Below are positions 19,247 through 26,880 of a stretch of DNA of 64,000 bases, in pieces. Source of the DNA: Pseudomonadota bacterium (lineage in GTDB: Bacteria; Pseudomonadota; Alphaproteobacteria; Sphingomonadales; Sphingomonadaceae). Position numbers and translations under genes: made by a program. The notes below the pieces were generated by a model. The model made no database searches. It saw only the letters and a program-made list of their open reading frames with translations, and was not told where the DNA came from. The stretch covers positions 43,392 to 107,391 of the forward strand of contig JAFAEG010000133.1 of the NCBI GenBank assembly GCA_023424095.1, written 5' to 3'. Within the stretch, counting starts at the first letter, position 1; each line of letters begins with the position of its first letter.

Positions 19247-21152
19247 AGACCGACCGTCCCTGTGTCGCGTAGCCGACGACGTCCTGATAATCCTCGTCGA
19301 AGGCATTTTCGATCCGGGCGAAGGCTTCGAGCCCCCCGCTGATCCGATAGGCCACACGCGCGCTGGCGAGGACATAGGAATCGAGCGTCAGCCGCGGCGC
19401 CGGGAACAGGTCGAAATCGCTGTCGATCCGCTCGCCGACATAGGCCAGGGCGCCGCCAACGGTCAGCCGCCCGGCCGTGTAATCGGCCAGCAGATTGGCG
19501 GTGTGCTCCGGCCGGCGCACCTCGCGCAGCGCATTGCCCGCGCCCGCATCCAGCTCCCGCGTGTCGATATAGGTGTAATTCGCCGCGACCCGCAGGCCAT
19601 TCACCGGCCGCCACTCGCCCGACAGCTCGATCCCGCGGCGGCGGGGTTCGCCCCGCGCGTTAACGACGGTGTAGTTGGGGAAGGGGCTGAAATCCTCGAC
19701 GATCTCGTCTTCCAGGTCGTTCGAGAAGGCGACCGCTTCCAGCGAGAAGTTCGGCCGGGCCCAGCGCACGCCGCCCTCATAGCCGGTCGACCGTTCAGGA
19801 CGCAGATCGGGATTGCCGACGAAGCCGCTGCCCGGGCCGAAGCCGAACAGATCGACAAAGCTCGGCTGGGCGATGCCCTCGCCATAGCCGGCGACCAAGG
19901 AGATTCCACCGCCCAGCTTCAGTTCGGCATGGGCGCGAAAATTGGTGGCATCCTCGAACGTGCTGAAATCGTCGCGACGCACGGCCACGTCGGTGATCAG
20001 CACGTCGCTCCATTCGGCCCGCCAGGCGCCGATGTAGGCGCTCCGATTGCGCTCCAGATCGCGATCGGAGCCGCCGCCGAATTGCAGGTCGCGGGTGCCG
20101 AACTTCTCTTCCTCATGCTCGGCCGCGATGGTGAGGATATGGCGCGTGTCGCCCAGTTCGAGCCGTCGCGAGACCTGGCCGCCGAAGCGGGTGCGGCGGC
20201 CATAGCTGTCGTTGGTGCGGACATTGCCGAGGCGGTTTCGATTGTCGCTGTCGAGATGCTGCGCCTCGATCCGCGCCTGCCAGGGCGTGTCGGCATCGCC
20301 ATAGCGAAGCCAGGCACGACCGGCGATCGTCTGGGCGGTGGAGGCGTTGGCGGTGTCGGCGCGCGCGAAGGTCACCGGATCGCTGCCGTCGAACGAAACG
20401 TCATGATCGATATAGCGGCCGACCGCGCCGGCTTCGAAGCCGGTGCCGAAGCGGACCACGCCCTTCAGGCTGAAGGTGAGATTGTCGAACCAGTCGCGAT
20501 CGCCGGTGCCGCCACCCAAGATATCGATGCCGTCGCTGCGCGCGAACGAGGCGGTGGCGGACAGGCCGGCGTTCTCGCCGCCGGTCGCCAGGCTCGCCGC
20601 AGTCCGTACATGCCCGCGGCTCCCAATCTCGCCGCTGACAGTGCCGCGCAGCGCCCCCAACGGATCGGGCGTCTCCATCGCGATCACGCCGCCCAGCGCC
20701 TCGGAGCCCCAGAGGGCCGATTGCGGGCCGCGCACCAGCTCCAGCCGGCCCAGACCCGAAGCCTGGAACGTCTCGAACCGCGCCTGATTGTTGGCCGCCA
20801 GATCGTTGAAGGCGATGCCGTCGATGAAAACCAAAGTGTGGTTCGCCTCGGCGCCGCGAATGCGGATCTGGGTCTGGGTGCCGGGGCCGCCGGACGTCGA
20901 GACCGAGACGCCCGGGCTGAGCCGGACCAGGTCGCTGACCTGCGTCAGGCCCTGCGCCTCGATCTCTTGGGCAGTGAACAGGGTCACCGATGCCGGGGCC
21001 TCGGCCTCGGGCACCGGTACGAGCGACGCGGTGACGACGATCGTGCCTTCCGGGCAGTCAGCCGATCCGGTCGTCCGCTCGCAAGCAGTTGCCGGAGCGG
21101 TTGCGGCGGTGGGCTGCACGAACGCGGCCGATGCCAGTAACAGTGAAATCAT
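19215..21152 (-). CDS. btuB: TonB-dependent cobalamin receptor, BtuB-type
   Basis: The 645-residue outer-membrane receptor has a signal peptide, then TIVVTASLVPVPEAEAPASV, which holds the TonB-box-like stretch. A plug domain (about 50-150, with RIRGAEANHTLVFIDGIAFND split by VRGPQSALWGSEALGG) precedes a 22-strand barrel. The ATG at 21152 is chosen because GGAGG (21161-21165) lies eight bases upstream; the ATG at 21167 lacks a site. The barrel ends AGIRLAFGD without the usual terminal Phe. It is the first gene of the B12 uptake operon and sits directly downstream of the riboswitch. Confidence 0.93.
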   Translation of the reverse strand: MISLLLASAAFVQPTAATAPATACERTTGSADCPEGTIVVTASLVPVPEAEAPASVTLFTAQEIEAQGLTQVSDLVRLSPGVSVSTSGGPGTQTQIRIRGAEANHTLVFIDGIAFNDLAANNQARFETFQASGLGRLELVRGPQSALWGSEALGGVIAMETPDPLGALRGTVSGEIGSRGHVRTAASLATGGENAGLSATASFARSDGIDILGGGTGDRDWFDNLTFSLKGVVRFGTGFEAGAVGRYIDHDVSFDGSDPVTFARADTANASTAQTIAGRAWLRYGDADTPWQARIEAQHLDSDNRNRLGNVRTNDSYGRRTRFGGQVSRRLELGDTRHILTIAAEHEEEKFGTRDLQFGGGSDRDLERNRSAYIGAWRAEWSDVLITDVAVRRDDFSTFEDATNFRAHAELKLGGGISLVAGYGEGIAQPSFVDLFGFGPGSGFVGNPDLRPERSTGYEGGVRWARPNFSLEAVAFSNDLEDEIVEDFSPFPNYTVVNARGEPRRRGIELSGEWRPVNGLRVAANYTYIDTRELDAGAGNALREVRRPEHTANLLADYTAGRLTVGGALAYVGERIDSDFDLFPAPRLTLDSYVLASARVAYRISGGLEAFARIENAFDEDYQDVVGYATQGRSVYAGIRLAFGD

Positions 21153-21261
21153 GCTCTTATCCTCCATAACGACACAGGAATGTCGTCTCGGAGGAACCGC
21201 CGCGCTGTGTTGGGCACGCCGGAGCCACGCGCTAACGGCTGGACCCGGCCGGGCGCGGACG

Positions 21262-21409
21262 ACGGCGAAGGCAGGTCTCCTGGCTTGCGGCTCGGATGCC
21301 CCAACATCCTTTGCGGATGCGGGGCTCGCCGCTTACAGTTGCGGGCACAGCGCCGGACTTTGACCGGCTTCCCATTTTCACCCGGGTTCACACCCGGGCA
21401 CCTTCGCTG
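21262..21409 (-). promoter_or_regulatory. Cobalamin (AdoCbl) riboswitch ahead of btuB
   Basis: Read on the minus strand, the consensus elements appear in order: GGTGCC with the P2 arm near 21400, AAAATGGGAA, the B12 box core GCCCGCAACTGTAAGCGG, and the closing AAGCCAGGAGACCTGCC (about 21270-21286). The end lies about 110 bases upstream of the btuB ATG. In this class B12 binding shuts down expression, usually by hiding the ribosome site. The rest of the 377-base gap up to rpmE holds no gene. Confidence 0.95.
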
Positions 21410-21529
21410 GGGCCGGCGGCTAGGCCCCGGCCACCGCCTTGTCAATTCGGCCGCCAGCCGCTAGATGCGCCGCTCGCCAACCCGCTAGGCTGGTCGGAAC
21501 CAGCCACCATCAGCGAAAGACCTGAAGAC

Positions 21530-21760
21530 ATGAAGACCGATACGCATCCCGATTACCACATGATCAAGGTGCAGATGACCGACGGCACCACCTTCGAGAC
21601 GCGCTCCACCTGGGGCAAGGAAGGTGACACGCTGACGCTCGAAATCGACCCCAAGGTCCACCCGGCCTGGACTGGCGGTACCCGCCAGCTGGATCAGGGC
21701 GGTCGCGTTGCGCAGTTCAACAAGCGCTTCGGTGGCCTGAACCTCTCCGGCAAGAAGTAA
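21530..21760 (+). CDS. rpmE: 50S ribosomal protein L31
   Basis: This is a 76-residue L31: it begins [19 protein letters not shown], has TFETRSTWG and [11 protein letters not shown], and ends [11 protein letters not shown]. It lacks the four Cys of the zinc-binding form (C-minus form), so it should not depend on zinc. The ATG at 21530 fits the conserved start; the upstream sequence back to 21296 is riboswitch antisense, not coding. Confidence 0.95.
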   Translation: MKTDTHPDYHMIKVQMTDGTTFETRSTWGKEGDTLTLEIDPKVHPAWTGGTRQLDQGGRVAQFNKRFGGLNLSGKK

Positions 21761-21773
21761 TCCACTTCACCGC

Positions 21774-22301
21774 ATGACTATGAACCGCGCGGCTCCCACC
21801 ATCGAGACCGCGCGGCTGCGGCTTCGCGCCCATACGCATGAGGACTTCGCGCCTATCCTGGCGATGGTCAGCGATGGCGAGACCATGCGCCACATCTCCG
21901 GCGCGCAGCCGCGCGAGGAGGCCTGGCGGCGCATGCTCGCCGGCCCCGGCTGCTGGGCATTGCTCGGCTATGGCTATTGGGTGGTGGAGCGGCTGTCGGA
22001 CGGTGAAGTGATCGGCCAGGCCGGCCTCGCCGACTTCAAACGCGATATGATTCCATCGATCGAAGGCATTCCGGAGCTTGGCTATGTCTTCGCCGCGGCG
22101 ACGCATGGTCAGGGCTATGCCGGCGAGGCGGTGACCGCGATCCTGGCCTGGGCGGATAGCACTTTGGCCGCGCCCGAGATCGTCGCGATCATCAGCGCGG
22201 ACAATGGTCCGTCGATCCGGCTGGCCGAGCGCAGCGGCTTCGCGATCCGCGAAACGGCGCGCTACAAGGATGCGCCGATCGAATTGTTCAGGCGGCGCTG
22301 A
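21774..22301 (+). CDS. GNAT-family N-acetyltransferase (RimJ/RimL-like)
   Basis: The 175-residue protein opens with TIETARLRLRAHTHEDFAPI, the usual start of the RimJ/RimL-like Acetyltransf_3 group. The acetyl-CoA loop motif A appears as ATHGQGYAGEAVTAILAWA and motif B as NGPSIRLAERSGFAIRE. These enzymes acetylate N-terminal amines, amino acids or antibiotics; the substrate is unknown here. It follows rpmE by 13 bases and may be cotranscribed with it. Confidence 0.88.
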   Translation: MTMNRAAPTIETARLRLRAHTHEDFAPILAMVSDGETMRHISGAQPREEAWRRMLAGPGCWALLGYGYWVVERLSDGEVIGQAGLADFKRDMIPSIEGIPELGYVFAAATHGQGYAGEAVTAILAWADSTLAAPEIVAIISADNGPSIRLAERSGFAIRETARYKDAPIELFRRR

Positions 22302-22326
22302 GCCCGAAGGCCCAGCGCCTTGGTGA

Positions 22327-22587
22327 TTAGCGGTTTTCGCGTTCCCACGCGCGCCAGCCGCTCTGGGTCCGGCAAATCACGCGGTTCCCCAGCCGGCTGT
22401 TCGATTCGCCCTGCGCGCGACGGCACAGGCAGCGCTCACCATTCACGGTGTCGCCGCGCGTGCACTGCGTTTCAGGCGTCGCGCTCGAAGTGGCAACGCG
22501 ACTTCCAACGTCGCCGGGGCCCCGGTCCTGGGCGGAAACAGGCAAAGCAAACGCCACAACGGCCGCCGCGGAAATCAACAGCTTCAT
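22327..22587 (-). CDS. Small secreted protein with four cysteines, unknown function
   Basis: This 86-residue protein has a signal peptide (MKLLISAAAVVAFALPVSAQ) and a mature part of about 66 residues. The mature part contains four Cys (CTRGDTVNGERCLC and VICRTQ), probably two disulfides, and ends in an Arg/Trp-rich stretch (SGWRAWEREN). The ATG at 22587 has GGGGA eight bases upstream; a TTG two codons earlier is less likely. I do not recognise a family. It is convergent with the acetyltransferase gene and stands apart from the CoA-transferase gene upstream. Confidence 0.65.
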   Translation of the reverse strand: MKLLISAAAVVAFALPVSAQDRGPGDVGSRVATSSATPETQCTRGDTVNGERCLCRRAQGESNSRLGNRVICRTQSGWRAWERENR

Positions 22588-22650
22588 GTACAAGTCCCCG
22601 GATTTGATCGAAAAAGAACGGGGTTGCCTACGGGGCTAATACAGCGCTCG

Positions 22651-23775
22651 TCAAGACCCGCTGAAGCCCTGTGCGCCTTCTCCCAGCGACGGGCTTGGCG
22701 CTTCGGCGGCCTGGCGCTTGCCGTCGATCACGATCGGGCTGGCGACACCGGCCTGACTACCCACTTGGATCTGCAGGCCCCGGTCCTTCACCTGCGGATC
22801 GGCAAAGACCTGATCGATGCTGTTGATCGGTCCCGCCGGGATGCCGGCCGCCTCGATCGCGTCGGCGAGTGAAGCCCGATCCCGTTCGGCGATCGCTGCC
22901 TCAAGCATGGGAATGAGGATCGCACGGTTGGTCACGCGCGCGGGATTGGTGGCAAAGCGCGCGTCCGCGGCCAACTCATCCAGGCCCAATATGGCGCACA
23001 GTCGCGCGAACTGGCGGTCATTGCCGACGGCGATGATCAACTCTCCGCCCCGGGCTTGAAAGGCCTGATAAGGCACGAGATTCGTGTGCCCATTGCCCAT
23101 CCGGTGGGGCACCTTGCCGGACACCAGATAGTTGAGCGCCTGATTGCCGAGCACGGAGACCTGGGTGTCGAGCAGCGCCATGTCGACATGCGCGCCCTGT
23201 CCGGTGCGATCGCGCTCGCGCAGGGCGGCGAGGATGCCGACCGTCGAATAGACGCCGGTGAAGATGTCCGCATAGGCGACGCCGGCCTTTTGCGGGGGTC
23301 CGTCCGGCTCGCCGGTCAACGACATGATGCCGCCCATCCCCTGGATGATGAAATCATAGCCGGCGCGCGGCGCATAGGGTCCGGTCTGGCCGAAGCCGGT
23401 GATCGAGCAATAGACCACGCCGGGATTGGCGGCGCTCACGCTGGCATAATCCAGGCCGAACCGCTCGAGCCCACCGACCTTGAAATTCTCAATCACGACA
23501 TCGGCTTGCGCGGCGAGCTTGCGAACCAGTTCGAGGCCTTCCGCGCTCTCGAAATCGACCGCGACCGAGCTTTTGCCGCGATTGCAGGCGTGGAAATAGG
23601 CCGCCGCGCCGTCGGAGGCGAACGGCGGCCCCCATTGCCGGGTGTCGTCGCCCGCGCCGGCCCGCTCGACTTTGACCACTTCGGCGCCAAGGTCGGCGAG
23701 CAACTGCCCTGCCCACGGCCCGGCGAGAATGCGCGCGAGCTCGAGGACTTTGAGGCCGGCGAGGGGCTTGTCCAT
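22651..23775 (-). CDS. Family III CoA-transferase (CaiB/BaiF), probably for glutarate
   Basis: The 374-residue protein belongs to the formyl-CoA transferase family. It has the N-terminal LKVLELARILAGPWAGQLLADLGAE split by the CoA fold, and the expected catalytic Asp170 in VAYADIFTG (Asp169 of formyl-CoA transferase). Its start overlaps the stop of the glutaryl-CoA dehydrogenase gene by one base. That pairing suggests it makes glutaryl-CoA from glutarate, as human SUGCT does; this substrate is inferred from context. The C-terminus is somewhat shorter than in longer family members. Confidence 0.88.
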   Translation of the reverse strand: MDKPLAGLKVLELARILAGPWAGQLLADLGAEVVKVERAGAGDDTRQWGPPFASDGAAAYFHACNRGKSSVAVDFESAEGLELVRKLAAQADVVIENFKVGGLERFGLDYASVSAANPGVVYCSITGFGQTGPYAPRAGYDFIIQGMGGIMSLTGEPDGPPQKAGVAYADIFTGVYSTVGILAALRERDRTGQGAHVDMALLDTQVSVLGNQALNYLVSGKVPHRMGNGHTNLVPYQAFQARGGELIIAVGNDRQFARLCAILGLDELAADARFATNPARVTNRAILIPMLEAAIAERDRASLADAIEAAGIPAGPINSIDQVFADPQVKDRGLQIQVGSQAGVASPIVIDGKRQAAEAPSPSLGEGAQGFSGS

Positions 23776-24959
23776 CAGAAGGCGGGAATGCCGGTGATGG
23801 CGCGACCCAGGATCAACGCGTGCACGTCATGCGTGCCTTCATAGGTGTTGACCGTTTCCAGGTTCGAGGCGTGGCGCATGACATGGAATTCGGCGGAAAT
23901 GCCGTTGCCGCCATGCATGTCGCGGGCGACGCGGGCGATCTCCAGCGCTTTGCCGCAATTGTTGCGCTTGATCATGCTGATCGTCTCGGGGATCAGATCG
24001 CCCGCATCGAAGCGGCGGCCGACGCGAAGCGCTGCCTGCAGGCCCAAACTGATCTCGGTGATCATGTTGGCGAGCTTCAGCTGCACCAATTGGTTGGAGG
24101 CCAAGGGCCGGCCAAACTGCTTGCGGTCGAGCGTATAGGTGCGGGCGGCGTGGTAGCAGGCCTCCGCCGCGCCCATCGCGCCCCAGCCAATGCCGTAGCG
24201 GGCGCGGTTGAGGCAGCCGAACGGGCCTTTGAGGCCTTCGACGTTGGGAAGAAGTGCATCTTCGCCCACTTCGACCTCGTCCATGACGATCTCGCCGGTG
24301 ATCGACGCGCGAAGGCTCAATTTGCCCTCGATCTTCGGCGCGCTCAGGCCCTTCATGCCCTTTTCGAGCACGAAGCCGCGGATCTTGCCGCCATGCGCGT
24401 CGGACTTCGCCCAGACGACGAAGACGTCGGCGATCGGCGAATTGGTGATCCACATCTTGGCGCCGGAGATCGAATAGCCGCCGTCAATCTTGGTCGCGCG
24501 GGTGCGCATCCCGCCCGGATCGGAGCCGGCATCCGGCTCGGTCAGGCCGAAGCAGCCGACCCATTCGCCGCGCGCCAGCTTGGGCAGATATTTCTGCTTC
24601 TGCTCCTCGGAGCCGTAGGCGTTGATCGGGTGCATGACGAGGCTCGACTGCACCGACATGGCGGAGCGATAGCCGCTGTCCACCCGTTCCACCGCGCGGG
24701 CGATCAGGCCGTAGCTCACGTAATTCAGTCCGGCGCCGCCATATTCCGGCGCGATCGTCGCGCCGATCAGGCCGAGTTCGCCCATCTCGCTCATGATCTC
24801 GCGGTCGAACCGCTCGTGCAGATACGCGTCGGTCACGCGCGGCAGCAGCTTTTCCTGGGCGAAGGCCTCGGCGGTGTCGCGCACCATCCGCTCTTCGTCG
24901 CTGAGTTGCTCATCGAGGCCGAACGGATCGGCCCAGTCGAATGTCTTCATGTTTGCCAT
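23775..24959 (-). CDS. gcdH: Glutaryl-CoA dehydrogenase
   Basis: This 394-residue flavoprotein of the acyl-CoA dehydrogenase family oxidises and decarboxylates glutaryl-CoA to crotonyl-CoA in lysine, tryptophan and glutarate breakdown. It opens [20 protein letters not shown], typical of GcdH. It has [19 protein letters not shown] (FAD/substrate loop) and the catalytic Glu in [20 protein letters not shown] near the C-terminus, where GcdH-specific residues follow. It is cotranscribed with the family III CoA-transferase. Confidence 0.93.
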   Translation of the reverse strand: MANMKTFDWADPFGLDEQLSDEERMVRDTAEAFAQEKLLPRVTDAYLHERFDREIMSEMGELGLIGATIAPEYGGAGLNYVSYGLIARAVERVDSGYRSAMSVQSSLVMHPINAYGSEEQKQKYLPKLARGEWVGCFGLTEPDAGSDPGGMRTRATKIDGGYSISGAKMWITNSPIADVFVVWAKSDAHGGKIRGFVLEKGMKGLSAPKIEGKLSLRASITGEIVMDEVEVGEDALLPNVEGLKGPFGCLNRARYGIGWGAMGAAEACYHAARTYTLDRKQFGRPLASNQLVQLKLANMITEISLGLQAALRVGRRFDAGDLIPETISMIKRNNCGKALEIARVARDMHGGNGISAEFHVMRHASNLETVNTYEGTHDVHALILGRAITGIPAF

Positions 24960-25002
24960 GATGGTCCGCTACTCATTCGCAAGGGAAAGGGAAAGGAGGG
25001 CG

Positions 25003-25078
25003 TGGTGGGCCCGGAGGGACTCGAACCCCCAACCTAGCCGTTATGAGCGGCCAGCTCTAACCGTTGAGCTACAGGCCC
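25003..25078 (-). tRNA. tRNA with CAU anticodon, probably tRNA-Ile2 (lysidine type)
   Basis: The 76 bases fold into a full cloverleaf with encoded CCA. The acceptor is GGGCCTG paired with CGGGCCC (one T-G pair), the D arm is GCTC/GAGC, the anticodon stem GGCCG/CGGCT has loop CTCATAA, and the T arm is GGGGG/CCCTC. The anticodon is CAU. The GC-rich GGGCCTGTAGCTCA start and the short D loop resemble alphaproteobacterial tRNA-Ile(CAU), which TilS changes to read AUA. Elongator tRNA-Met is the alternative. Confidence 0.85.
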
Positions 25079-25121
25079 CGCCGCCATTTCGTCTAGCGAA
25101 GGGAAAAGCCGCGCGCCAGTG

Positions 25122-26768
25122 TCAGGCGGTCTCCTCGCCCTGGCCGTTCTCGGACGACCGCACCGCGGGCACGATCAGGGCGAAATGTTCGTCGTGGATC
25201 GCCAGGCTGCCGCCGGCGGCTTCCGCCAGCTTGCGGACCAGGCGGAGCGCGAAGCCGAGGCCGAGGGCAGGGGCGCCCGGCCAGTCGCCTTCGGGCGTGT
25301 AGCCCGGGTGGAGCAATTGCGTTTCTTCCAGCCCCTTGATCGCTTCCGGCCGCGCCACGGCCAGCTCCAGCGTCGATCCGCGTCCGCGCAGGGCCGCCTC
25401 GACCGTCTCGCCGGGCCTCGCCAGGCCGATGGTGGCGGCGAGCAAGCGGGAGAACATCCGCTCCGCGGCATTCGCCTCGATCGCCGCCGCCGGCAGGTCC
25501 GGGCCGATGCTGAGCGCGATCCGGGCCCCGTCTTCCCCCGCCTCGCGCTCGCAAATCTGCTGAAGGCGGGTGAGCAAGGCGGCCGCGTCGAGCTGTGCCG
25601 GCTGCAAATCCAGCCGGCTGGTCTCGATCCGCGCGGCGGTGTCGAGATCGTCGACCGCGCCGAGCAGCCGCTGGGCCTGATTGACGATACCGGCAGCACG
25701 GCCGCGATAGGCGCCGCCTGCCGGCCCCATATATTGGCCCTCGATCAGCTCCGCGAAGCCGATGATCGCGTTCAGCGGCGTGCGCAGTTCGTGGATCAGC
25801 TGGCGCAGCGCGTCGGGCGCGAGATTGGAGCCGAACAGGCCGAGGCTCTGCTCGTCGGTGATGGTCGGCGCGACCTCGTCGAAGCGCGGGCGACGGGCGG
25901 TGCCGCGATAGCCGCGGAAATTGCCGCGGCTCATGTCGAAATAGGGCACGCCCGAAATGCGCCAATGGCCGCTCGCCGCGCCTTCGCCGGCCACGGCGAA
26001 GCGGGCATCGCGGAACGGCGCGCGCTTGTGGAAGGCGCCAGAGGCCTGGCCGTCCACGCCATAATGGCCGCTGCTGCCGATCGCGGCGATGCTCTGCCCG
26101 ACCAACGGCCCGCGCGGTGCCCCGTCGACCCACAGGATCACGCCCTCGGGCCCGGTTTCCCAGCGGAATTCCTCGACCGGCGCGGCCGGGTCGGGCGGGC
26201 CGGCATCTTCCCGATGCTTCTGGAACGCCTCGATCCGCTCGACCAGTTCGCGAATCTGGCTCGATCCCTCCTCGGGTGCCTGAACGGCCGTGGGCTCTGC
26301 TGCTGCTGCCGGTTCGGCCTCGGCAATCGCGCCTTCGATGACGAAATCGCTCGCTCCGAACGAGGAGAGGGCCCTGGTCACTTCGGCCGGCAAATCCCGG
26401 CGATGGCGCAGGACGGCGCGCCCGGTCGGGCTCAGCGACGGCAGCAAGGCGATCCATTCATCGGCATCGAGCCGCGCGCCGCGCAGCATCGCCGCGCCGA
26501 CTCTGGCCTGATCTTCGCCGAACAAGGCGATCAAACGCGGATCGACCCGCAGGCCGGTGAGGGCGGCTGCAGTCCGCTCGCGCACCGCAACCGGCACGTC
26601 GTCGCGGTGCCGGCGCAGGAAGTCGAACGCGAGGCTGACCTGCTCGGTCGCGCCGCCGTCACGCCCCTGCGCGAGCAGGTCGACCAGCTGGCGCCATTGC
26701 GCGACGCGCTGATCGGCACGCGTGGAGGGTCGCTCCAGCACTGTTGCGATCATGTCGTCGAAGCGCAT
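25122..26768 (-). CDS. Histidine-kinase-like protein with degenerate ATP-binding domain
   Basis: This protein of about 548 residues has three parts. An alpha-helical, HEAT-like N-terminal region (about 1-140) comes first, then a PAS-like middle (about 195-300) with an Ala/Pro linker before it, then a HisKA domain with an intact H box, LIHELRTPLNAIIGFAELI. The ATPase part keeps a G2-like GLGFALRLVRKLAEAAGG. Where N-box Asn residues are expected it reads SRLLAATIGLA, and no DxGxG G1 box is present. No transmembrane helix is seen, so it is cytoplasmic. The start is uncertain: ATG 26768 is preferred over GTG 26822. No response regulator is adjacent. Confidence 0.75.
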   Translation of the reverse strand: MRFDDMIATVLERPSTRADQRVAQWRQLVDLLAQGRDGGATEQVSLAFDFLRRHRDDVPVAVRERTAAALTGLRVDPRLIALFGEDQARVGAAMLRGARLDADEWIALLPSLSPTGRAVLRHRRDLPAEVTRALSSFGASDFVIEGAIAEAEPAAAAEPTAVQAPEEGSSQIRELVERIEAFQKHREDAGPPDPAAPVEEFRWETGPEGVILWVDGAPRGPLVGQSIAAIGSSGHYGVDGQASGAFHKRAPFRDARFAVAGEGAASGHWRISGVPYFDMSRGNFRGYRGTARRPRFDEVAPTITDEQSLGLFGSNLAPDALRQLIHELRTPLNAIIGFAELIEGQYMGPAGGAYRGRAAGIVNQAQRLLGAVDDLDTAARIETSRLDLQPAQLDAAALLTRLQQICEREAGEDGARIALSIGPDLPAAAIEANAAERMFSRLLAATIGLARPGETVEAALRGRGSTLELAVARPEAIKGLEETQLLHPGYTPEGDWPGAPALGLGFALRLVRKLAEAAGGSLAIHDEHFALIVPAVRSSENGQGEETA

Positions 26769-26826
26769 GCGCTTGAAATCCAATCCCCGAAACGGCCCCG
26801 TCCCGAGCGACGTTAACGCCACCCCG

Positions 26827-26850
26827 GGCGCGGCGAAAGGGCGCCGCGCC
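26827..26850. other. GC-rich hairpin between two minus-strand genes
   Basis: GGCGCGGCG (26827-26835) pairs perfectly with CGCCGCGCC (26842-26850) around a six-base loop. It lies upstream of the kinase-like gene and 31 bases before the end of the TPR gene. It has no T run, so it is not a standard terminator. If the kinase gene began at GTG 26822 the hairpin would cover its ribosome site, one reason to prefer the later ATG. Confidence 0.4.
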
Positions 26851-26880
26851 GCGTCGTTGCATTACGGGACGGAAAGCGGC

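Noticed and set aside
19119..21140. A 673-codon open frame antisense to btuB
   Set aside because: Shadow of the TonB-dependent receptor; no motif, and it would cross the btuF start.
22651..22700. The CoA-transferase C-terminus (SPSLGEG) as a possible repeat insertion
   Set aside because: It aligns with the usual APxLGxH-type end of the family, so an inserted repeat is not needed to explain it.
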